Source of the DNA: UMGS755 sp045652815
GTDB lineage: Bacteria > Bacillota > Clostridia > UBA1381 > UBA9506
DNA length: 10,681 bases
Reading direction: 5' to 3'
Assembly: GCA_045652815.1 (NCBI GenBank)
Contig: JAZOLH010000019.1
Coordinates: forward strand, 1-10,681
Below, piece by piece: positions 6,397 through 10,681 of this stretch (within the stretch, counting starts at the first letter, position 1; each line of letters starts with the position of its first letter). The position numbers and the translations under genes were made by a program. The notes under the pieces were generated by a model, which saw only the letters and a program-made list of their open reading frames with translations, was not told where the DNA came from and ran no database searches.

Positions 6397-7954
6397 GGAA
6401 GAAATTAAAGTTTTAGATGAAATTTTAGAAGAAATTGCCACTGAAGAAGCCATCGTGGAAGAGGCACTGGCGGAAATGGATGAGCCGATGCCCGATGAAT
6501 CTGAAGAAGAGGCAAAAGTGATTGAAGAGGCACTTTCTGAAGCGGCAGAAGAAGTGAAAGATGCAGAAGAAACCGTCTTTGACGCTATGGAAGAGTCCAA
6601 AGTTTTGGAAGAAACTTTATATAATGCAGTGACACGCTATTTGGCGGAAAATCAGTATCAGACCATTCGTACACTGCTTTCTGATGTTAACTACGTGGAT
6701 ATTGGTGGACTTTTGGAGGAACTGGAGCCCAAAGAAGCCATGCGTATTTTCCGCATGCTTCCCAAAGAGGCGGCGGCAGAAGTTTTCACCGAGATGGACT
6801 CTGACAGACAGCAGTACATCATTGAATCCATGACGGATAAGGAAATTGACCGCATCGTTGATGAACTCTACATGGACGATACTGTCGACTTTCTGGAAGA
6901 AATGCCGGCCAACGTGGTGCGCCGCGTTTTGCGTAACACCGATGAGACAACCCGAAAGATTATCAACCATTTGCTGCAGTATCCCGAGGATAGTGCCGGC
7001 AGTTTGATGACCATCGAGTTTGTTGACCTGAAAAAGGAAATGACAGCTCGCGAGGCGCTTGATCACATTCGTCAGAACGGTGTTGATAAAGAAACCATTA
7101 ACACCTGTTATGTCATCAGTCCCCAGCGTATGCTGGAGGGTGTTGTTTCCATCCGCACTCTGATTTTAAGTGATCCTGACACGAAAGTGGAAGATTTGAT
7201 GGATATCAATGTGAAATATATCCACACGTTAGATGATCAGGAAACATCCGCCTATATGTTCAAAAAATACGACCTTTTGTCTATGCCTGTTGTTGACCGC
7301 GAAAACCGTTTGGTCGGCATCATCACCATCGACGATATCGTGGACGTTATCGAACAGGAAAACACGGAAGACTTCCATAAGATGGCGGCGATTACGCCTT
7401 CGGAAGAAGAATACTTAAAAACAAGCGTGTTCACCTTGGCGAAAAACAGAATTGTTTGGCTGATGGTTCTGATGCTGTCTGCCACACTCACACAGTTCAT
7501 TATTCATAGTTTTGAAGACGCCCTGTCAAGTGCTGTTGCGCTGACTGCCTACATTCCCGTTCTGATGGGTACTGCAGGTAATGCGGGTGCACAGTCTTCC
7601 ACTATGATTATCCGAAGCTTGTCACTAAACGAACTGGAATTTTCCGACCTGTTAAAAGTTATGTGGAAAGAATTCCGCGTTGGTTTTGTAACAGCGGCGG
7701 CACTGGCGGTTGTGAACTTTGCCCGCGTGATGATTTTTGACGGTGTGGGTTGGGAAATTGCTTTGGTGGTTTCTCTCAGTTTGTTCTGCATTGTCAGCCT
7801 GGCAAAGATTGTGGGCGGTATGCTTCCCATTCTGGCAGAAAAGGTGCATTTAGACCCTGTGCTGATGGCGAGCCCGATTATTACCACCATTGTGGATGCT
7901 TTATCTGTTTTGATTTATTTCTATTTCGCAACATCGGTATTCCATATTGCGTAA
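6395..7954 (+). CDS. mgtE: MgtE family magnesium transporter with acidic N-terminal extension
   Basis: MgtE is a Mg2+-gated Mg2+ channel/transporter of the plasma membrane. The 519-residue protein has the MgtE N domain (about 80-200, LLEELEPKEAMRIFRMLP), a pair of CBS domains (about 203-325, ending in LVGIITIDDIVDVIE) and a C-terminal membrane domain of about five helices (345-519). The membrane domain has the signature PVLMGTAGNAGAQS (388-401) and the pore aspartate D501 in TTIVDALSVLIYF. Residues 1-75 are extra relative to typical MgtE: 31 are Asp/Glu against 4 Lys, with the repeated pattern KV[LI]xExL at 5, 41 and 69. ATG 6395 is preferred over in-frame ATG 6371 because AAAGGAAA (6384-6391) lies just before it, while nothing suitable precedes 6371. 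The gene heads a probable operon with the next two genes (gaps of 47 and 42 bp). Confidence 0.93.
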   Translation: MEEIKVLDEILEEIATEEAIVEEALAEMDEPMPDESEEEAKVIEEALSEAAEEVKDAEETVFDAMEESKVLEETLYNAVTRYLAENQYQTIRTLLSDVNYVDIGGLLEELEPKEAMRIFRMLPKEAAAEVFTEMDSDRQQYIIESMTDKEIDRIVDELYMDDTVDFLEEMPANVVRRVLRNTDETTRKIINHLLQYPEDSAGSLMTIEFVDLKKEMTAREALDHIRQNGVDKETINTCYVISPQRMLEGVVSIRTLILSDPDTKVEDLMDINVKYIHTLDDQETSAYMFKKYDLLSMPVVDRENRLVGIITIDDIVDVIEQENTEDFHKMAAITPSEEEYLKTSVFTLAKNRIVWLMVLMLSATLTQFIIHSFEDALSSAVALTAYIPVLMGTAGNAGAQSSTMIIRSLSLNELEFSDLLKVMWKEFRVGFVTAAALAVVNFARVMIFDGVGWEIALVVSLSLFCIVSLAKIVGGMLPILAEKVHLDPVLMASPIITTIVDALSVLIYFYFATSVFHIA

Positions 7955-8001
7955 TAGTTTAACTTTTAGGGGGATTCGTATTATTTAGGAGGAATGGCGA
8001 T

Positions 8002-8700
8002 ATGTATATGCCTTATTTTTACTACGATTCTTACTATCTTTTGCTGGTTGTACCGGCTATGCTGATTGCGATGTTTGCTCAGTTTAAGGTGAACAGCACC
8101 TTTAAAAAGTATGCTTCTATGCACAGCATGAGCGGTTTGACTGCGGCCCAGGTGGCCCGCAAGATTTTAGATGACAATGGCTTGCAGAAAGTGCCCGTTG
8201 AAAGAGTGCGCGGTCATCTGACAGACCATTTTGATCCCAGAACCAATGTCGTGCGACTTTCGGAATCTGTTTATGACAGCACATCCGTAGCGTCTATCGG
8301 TGTGGCGGCCCACGAAGTGGGACACGCGGTACAACACGCCACTGCCTACGGGCCCATTAAGGCGAGGAATGCGGTTCTGCCTGTGGCGAATATCGGCTCG
8401 ACACTTTCGGTGCCTTTGATTTTATTAGGTCTTTTGTTGAGCTTTGAACCGTTGGTGACAGCAGGTATTATTTTGTTTTCTGCGTTGGTGCTGTTTCAGG
8501 TGGTAACACTGCCAGTTGAATTTAATGCAAGCCGACGGGCTCTGGTGACGTTGGAGAAAAACGGTACATTGGGCGGAATGGAACTATCCGGCGCGAAGAA
8601 GGTGCTGTCTGCAGCGGCGATGACCTATGTGGCGGCGGCCATTGTGTCGGCAATGCAGCTTCTCCGATTAGTGCTTCTGTCTAACCGAAGAAGAGATTAA
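8002..8700 (+). CDS. yugP: YugP-type membrane zinc metallopeptidase
   Basis: The 232-residue product belongs to the YugP family of membrane-embedded neutral zinc peptidases (DUF/Pfam Zn_peptidase_2). The zinc-binding HEVGH motif is at 104-108 in AAHEVGHAVQH, and E173 in LPVEFNASRRA is the likely third ligand. Hydrophobic segments lie at about 11-27, 125-148, 151-170 and 202-225, placing the active site between the first and second. The N-terminus is tyrosine-rich (YYDSYY). The start has AGGAGG (7987-7992) at 9 nt; the in-frame ATG at 8008 is a less well spaced alternative. There is no promoter or terminator between it and its neighbours, so it is likely cotranscribed with mgtE. Its substrates are unknown. 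Confidence 0.92.
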   Translation: MYMPYFYYDSYYLLLVVPAMLIAMFAQFKVNSTFKKYASMHSMSGLTAAQVARKILDDNGLQKVPVERVRGHLTDHFDPRTNVVRLSESVYDSTSVASIGVAAHEVGHAVQHATAYGPIKARNAVLPVANIGSTLSVPLILLGLLLSFEPLVTAGIILFSALVLFQVVTLPVEFNASRRALVTLEKNGTLGGMELSGAKKVLSAAAMTYVAAAIVSAMQLLRLVLLSNRRRD

Positions 8701-8742
8701 AAAGGGTACGATTAACATTATATAAATGTGGAGGATTATGAA

Positions 8743-9480
8743 ATGAAAGCGATTGTGTTAGGTGCGGGTAAGGGTACCCGTTTGCAGTCTGAAAAATTTC
8801 AGCTGCCCAAGGTGCTTCGTCAGGCAAACGGACGTGCGCTGATTGACTATGTTTTGGAACACATTAACTTTATTCCTAAGAAGGATACCGTTGTTGTTGT
8901 AGGTTACAAAAAGGAAGACGTGCGCGCGGCGCTGTCTCCTGAATATCTGTTCTCCGATCAGGATCAGCAGCTGGGCACCGGTCATGCTGTTAACTGTGCT
9001 CGTGATCATTTTGAGGATTATGATGGCGATGTTTTGGTTCTCTATGGCGATATGCCTCTGCTGTCTCGCGCATCTTATGAAAAGATTATTAATCAGCATT
9101 TAGAAACCGGCGCTGACTGTACTGTTATGACTGCTATTGTAGATGATAAACTCCCGTACGGTCGTGTTATCACAGATAGCGAAGGCAATTTTGTTGATGT
9201 TGTGGAAACCCGTGACTGCACACCCGAACAGCTTGCAATCAAAGAACTGAACATTGGTGTTTATGTATTTAAATCCAAGATGCTTTTTGATAACTTAAAA
9301 GATCTGAAGAATAACAATGCACAGGGCGAATATTACCTGACCGATATTCCGAAGATTATGCTCGCTAAGGGCGCGAAGGTTAAAACCTGTGCAATCTATG
9401 ATGCAACTGAAATCTACGGTGTTAACACAGTAGAGGATTTGCAGTTCTGCGAAGAGAAGTTGAAAGAAGAAATCAAATAA
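8743..9480 (+). CDS. GlmU N-terminal-like sugar-1-phosphate nucleotidyltransferase
   Basis: The 245-residue protein matches the uridylyltransferase half of GlmU. It has the nucleotide-binding start GAGKGTR (7-13) followed by LPKVL (21-25), QLGTGHAV (76-83), YGDMPLL (101-107, with metal-binding D103), PYGRVI (138-143), NIGVYVF (170-176) and NNNAQGEYYLTD (190-201). GlmU normally makes UDP-GlcNAc from GlcNAc-1-P and UTP and carries a C-terminal left-handed beta-helix acetyltransferase. That domain is absent here: the frame ends right after IYGVNTVEDL (224-233) and a short charged tail. The G-loop has three extra residues compared with GlmU (R-L-Q-S-E-K-F-Q-LPK). The product is probably a UDP- or other NDP-sugar, but the specificity cannot be read. 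ATG 8743 is chosen for TGGAGG (8729-8734) at 8 nt over GTG 8728, which overlaps that site. Confidence 0.88.
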   Translation: MKAIVLGAGKGTRLQSEKFQLPKVLRQANGRALIDYVLEHINFIPKKDTVVVVGYKKEDVRAALSPEYLFSDQDQQLGTGHAVNCARDHFEDYDGDVLVLYGDMPLLSRASYEKIINQHLETGADCTVMTAIVDDKLPYGRVITDSEGNFVDVVETRDCTPEQLAIKELNIGVYVFKSKMLFDNLKDLKNNNAQGEYYLTDIPKIMLAKGAKVKTCAIYDATEIYGVNTVEDLQFCEEKLKEEIK

Positions 9481-9510
9481 GTTTCTACATATATAATAAG
9501 AAACAACACA

Positions 9511-9549
9511 GTTGAGGTTGTCCGATAGGGCAGCCTCAACGTTGTTTTT
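9511..9549 (+). terminator. Rho-independent terminator of the mgtE unit
   Basis: GTTGAGGTTG (9511-9520) pairs with CAGCCTCAAC (9531-9540) with one G-U. The stem can extend inward by three pairs to a GATA loop. A run of T (9545-9549) follows. Flanking AACAAC (9502-9507) and GTTGTT (9541-9546) could lengthen the stem across a 3-nt bulge. Confidence 0.88.
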
Positions 9550-9557
9550 GTAAAAAT

Positions 9558-9602
9558 AAGTATATTTAAGAGAAAAAATGAAAAAAATTTCAAAATATAC
9601 TT
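9558..9602 (+). repeat. 10-bp inverted repeat abutting the rpmG -35 element
   Basis: AAGTATATTT (9558-9567) and AAATATACTT (9593-9602) are perfect inverted copies separated by 25 bp of A-rich sequence. The right copy overlaps the first two bases of the -35 hexamer. It could be an operator, or the A tracts could act as an UP element. Confidence 0.5.
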
Positions 9603-9629
9603 GACGAATTGGAAAAGATATGATATATT
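9601..9629 (+). promoter_or_regulatory. Extended -10 promoter of rpmG-secE-nusG
   Basis: TTGACG (9601-9606), a 17-bp spacer and TATATT (9624-9629) form a good sigma-A promoter. It has an added TG (9621-9622) one base before the -10 hexamer. A-rich tracts lie directly upstream. Transcription should begin near 9636. Confidence 0.78.
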
Positions 9630-9655
9630 AAAGTGTACCTAAATTTGCAGGTCTT

Positions 9656-9676
9656 TTTTTTTGCTGCGCAAAAAAA
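9656..9676 (+). promoter_or_regulatory. A/U-rich hairpin in the rpmG leader
   Basis: TTTTTTTGC (9656-9664) and GCAAAAAAA (9668-9676) form a 9-bp stem with a 3-nt loop, 12 nt before the rpmG ribosome binding site. GCAG (9647-9650) can pair instead with CTGC (9664-9667), using the long T run as loop. A control role is possible but not shown. Confidence 0.4.
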
Positions 9677-9702
9677 GGAATATAGAGTAGGAGGAAGAAC
9701 AC

Positions 9703-9852
9703 ATGAGAACTAAAATTACACTGGCATGTTCCGAATGCAAACAGAGAAATTATGATACCATGAAGAACAAGAAAAACGATCCTGACAGACTGGAAATGAA
9801 CAAGTATTGCAGATTCTGCAAGAAACACACCACTCACAAGGAAACAAAATAA
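9703..9852 (+). CDS. rpmG: 50S ribosomal protein L33 (zinc-ribbon form)
   Basis: The 49-residue product is ribosomal protein bL33 of the large subunit: MRTKITLACSEC at the start, NYDTMKN at 16-22, and a very basic lysine-rich body. Two cysteine pairs, C9/C12 and C36/C39, form a zinc ribbon, so this is the zinc-binding (C+) form. Bacillota often carry a second, cysteine-free copy expressed under zinc limitation; none is present here. AGGAGG (9689-9694) lies 8 nt before the ATG. The gene leads the unit rpmG-secE-nusG, a conserved order in Bacillota. Confidence 0.97.
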   Translation: MRTKITLACSECKQRNYDTMKNKKNDPDRLEMNKYCRFCKKHTTHKETK

Positions 9853-9879
9853 TTTGCCCGTGATTTAATTGGATTTGTA

Positions 9880-9894
9880 TCCTATTATATAGGA
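9880..9894 (+). other. Small hairpin in the rpmG-secE spacer
   Basis: TCCTAT (9880-9885) and ATAGGA (9889-9894) can pair with a 3-nt loop. No T run follows, so it is not a terminator. The 77-bp spacer has no tRNA gene and no convincing promoter, so secE is probably cotranscribed with rpmG. The hairpin may be incidental. Confidence 0.3.
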
Positions 9895-9929
9895 ACGTAT
9901 CTGATGGTAGTGGCAGAATGGAGAGAATT

Positions 9930-10148
9930 ATGAGCGAGAAAAAGTCTAATATCTTCGTCAGAGCAGCTAAAGCAGTGGGCACTTATTTCCGTGAACTGAA
10001 ATCCGAACTGAAAAAGGTTGTTTGGCCCAGCGGCAAACAGGTGCGTAATAACACCATGATTGTTCTTGTTGCTGTTATTTTAGTTGGTGTTTTAGTAGCT
10101 CTTTTGGATCTTGGCTTCAGTGCATTATTCAATCTTTTCCTGAAGTAA
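9930..10148 (+). CDS. secE: Preprotein translocase subunit SecE
   Basis: SecE clamps the SecY channel in the plasma membrane. The 72-residue product is the short single-span form. It has an amphipathic basic region (11-30), the conserved ELKKVVWPS motif (26-34) at the hinge, and one transmembrane helix at about 43-65 (MIVLVAVILVGVLVALL). ATG 9930 is chosen for GGAG (9920-9923), 6 nt upstream. In-frame ATG 9918 overlaps that site and lacks a comparable one. nusG follows after 62 bp. Confidence 0.96.
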   Translation: MSEKKSNIFVRAAKAVGTYFRELKSELKKVVWPSGKQVRNNTMIVLVAVILVGVLVALLDLGFSALFNLFLK

Positions 10149-10170
10149 ATAGTATTCTGTTGAAACTATT
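10148..10170 (+). other. Weak inverted repeat after secE
   Basis: AATAGT (10148-10153) and ACTATT (10165-10170) can form a 6-bp A/U-rich stem with an 11-nt loop, immediately before the nusG leader Shine-Dalgarno. There is no T run. It is too weak to call a terminator. Confidence 0.25.
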
Positions 10171-10174
10171 AAAG

Positions 10175-10210
10175 AAGGAGGGAAGGGTGCAACTGCACCT
10201 GTATTGATAT
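10175..10210 (+). promoter_or_regulatory. Displaced Shine-Dalgarno and hairpin before nusG
   Basis: AAGGAGG (10175-10181) is the only good ribosome binding site before nusG, but it lies 29 nt from the ATG at 10211. Between them, GGGTGC (10185-10190) and GCACCT (10195-10200) form a 6-bp hairpin with an AACT loop. Folding this hairpin would leave about 13 unpaired nt, close to a usable spacing. An in-frame TGA at 10205-10207 excludes any upstream start for nusG. Confidence 0.6.
10187..10207 (+). CDS. Possible six-codon mini-ORF before nusG
   Basis: GTG 10187 lies 5 nt after AAGGAGG and opens the frame MQLHLY, closed by TGA 10205-10207. Only three bases separate the stop from the nusG ATG, and both are in the same frame. 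A ribosome finishing here could restart on nusG. The alternative is that the hairpin inside this segment simply shortens the distance. Such a short frame can arise by chance, so confidence is low. Confidence 0.3.
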   Translation: MQLHLY

Positions 10211-10681
10211 ATGGCTGATGCAGCAAGATGGTATGTTATTCATACCTTTTCCGGTTACGAAAAGAAAGTACAGGCTAATATCGAAAAATCCGTTGAAAAC
10301 CGCAATCTGCACGATTTAATCGTTGATATTAAAGTGCCGATGGAAGAAGTTGTTGAAAACAAAGGCACTGAACAGAAAGTTGTTCAGCGTAAGGTTTTCC
10401 CGGGTTATGTTATGGTTAAAATGGTGATGACAGATGAAAGCTGGTATGTCATCCGCAACACCCGCGGTGTTACCGGTTTCGTTGGTCCGGGTTCTAAACC
10501 CGTTGCCTTAACGGAAGAAGAAGTTCATACCATGGGTATTGAACGTAAAGTTGTTACCGTTAACTTTGAAGTTGGTTCTAGCGTTCGCGTTTGCGAAGGT
10601 CCGCTTTCCGACTTTGTTGGTACTGTTGATGAAATCAATATGGAAAAACAGTCTGTACGCGTGATTGTTTCCATGTTCGGC
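10211..10681 (+). CDS. nusG: Transcription termination/antitermination protein NusG (3' end outside window)
   Basis: NusG binds RNA polymerase and adjusts pausing, termination and coupling with ribosomes. The 157 visible residues hold the NGN domain, with RWYVIHTFSGYEKKV (6-20), KVFPGYVMVKM (61-71) and TRGVTGFVG (84-92). The KOW domain starts at NFEVGSSVRVCEGP (118-131) and runs to the edge at VIVSMFG. Typical length is about 175 residues, so perhaps 15-20 are missing. The spacing to the ribosome binding site is abnormal, as described for the leader. The frame is rich in GTT, GAA and CGT codons, in keeping with high expression. rplK and rplA would be expected next. Confidence 0.96.
   Translation, partial: MADAARWYVIHTFSGYEKKVQANIEKSVENRNLHDLIVDIKVPMEEVVENKGTEQKVVQRKVFPGYVMVKMVMTDESWYVIRNTRGVTGFVGPGSKPVALTEEEVHTMGIERKVVTVNFEVGSSVRVCEGPLSDFVGTVDEINMEKQSVRVIVSMFG

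Noticed and set aside
6340..6600. Minus-strand open frame rich in serine and alanine
   Set aside because: It is the mirror of the GAA/GCA-rich acidic repeats in the start of mgtE and has no ribosome binding site or recognisable domain.
7968..7980. Extra Shine-Dalgarno (AGGGGG) between mgtE and the peptidase gene
   Set aside because: No start codon at a suitable distance opens a frame longer than a few codons, and the true site AGGAGG lies further on at 7987-7992.
9853..9929. tRNA gene between rpmG and secE
   Set aside because: The spacer is 77 bp and A/T-rich, and it shows no cloverleaf, no T-arm GTTCRA motif and no CCA end.

Overview
The window looks like chromosomal core DNA from a low-to-moderate GC Gram-positive bacterium of the Bacillota, most likely class Clostridia. 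The grounds are an RNase Y gene, a YugP-type membrane zinc peptidase, an EF-G paralogue of the clostridial kind, the order rpmG-secE-nusG, strong AGGAGG-type ribosome binding sites, and near-consensus sigma-A promoters with 17-bp spacers. There are no mobile elements, CRISPR arrays, rRNA or tRNA genes. Gene calls are from conserved motifs read by eye; no database search was possible.

Layout. Positions 1-1144 (minus strand) hold the first 381 codons of rny, which runs off the left edge. A 320-bp divergent intergenic region (1145-1464) carries outward promoters for rny and for cca. On the plus strand follow cca (1465-2793), an EF-G-like GTPase (2890-4953), a hairpin with a poor U tract, tgt (5027-6157) and a strong terminator. 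A new unit starts at a promoter near 6231-6259. It has a long structured leader containing a 14-codon peptide, then mgtE (6395-7954), a yugP-type peptidase (8002-8700) and a GlmU-N-like nucleotidyltransferase (8743-9480), closed by a terminator. The last unit is rpmG (9703-9852), secE (9930-10148) and nusG (10211 to the right edge, incomplete), the usual entry to the rplK/rplA ribosomal block.

Themes. Most genes serve RNA and protein synthesis: mRNA turnover (rny), tRNA 3' end maturation (cca), tRNA anticodon modification (tgt), a translational GTPase, ribosomal protein L33, the SecE translocon subunit and NusG. The mgtE unit joins Mg2+ uptake to two envelope-related enzymes.

The most interesting region is the mgtE leader (about 6266-6396). 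A short ORF with an excellent ribosome binding site ends at a TAG that lies in the same frame as mgtE. Three mutually exclusive pairings can be drawn: 6308-6313 with 6343-6348, 6344-6352 with 6373-6381, and 6371-6380 with 6387-6396. The last one buries both the ribosome binding site and the AUG of mgtE. The geometry fits a leader-peptide-controlled translational attenuator on a Mg2+ transporter, and no M-box riboswitch is recognisable. A second oddity is nusG, whose only good Shine-Dalgarno lies 29 nt from the AUG and instead fits a six-codon mini-ORF that contains a hairpin. Other notable points are an acidic repeat-bearing extension on MgtE and an EF-G paralogue that lacks the catalytic histidine of the G3 motif.
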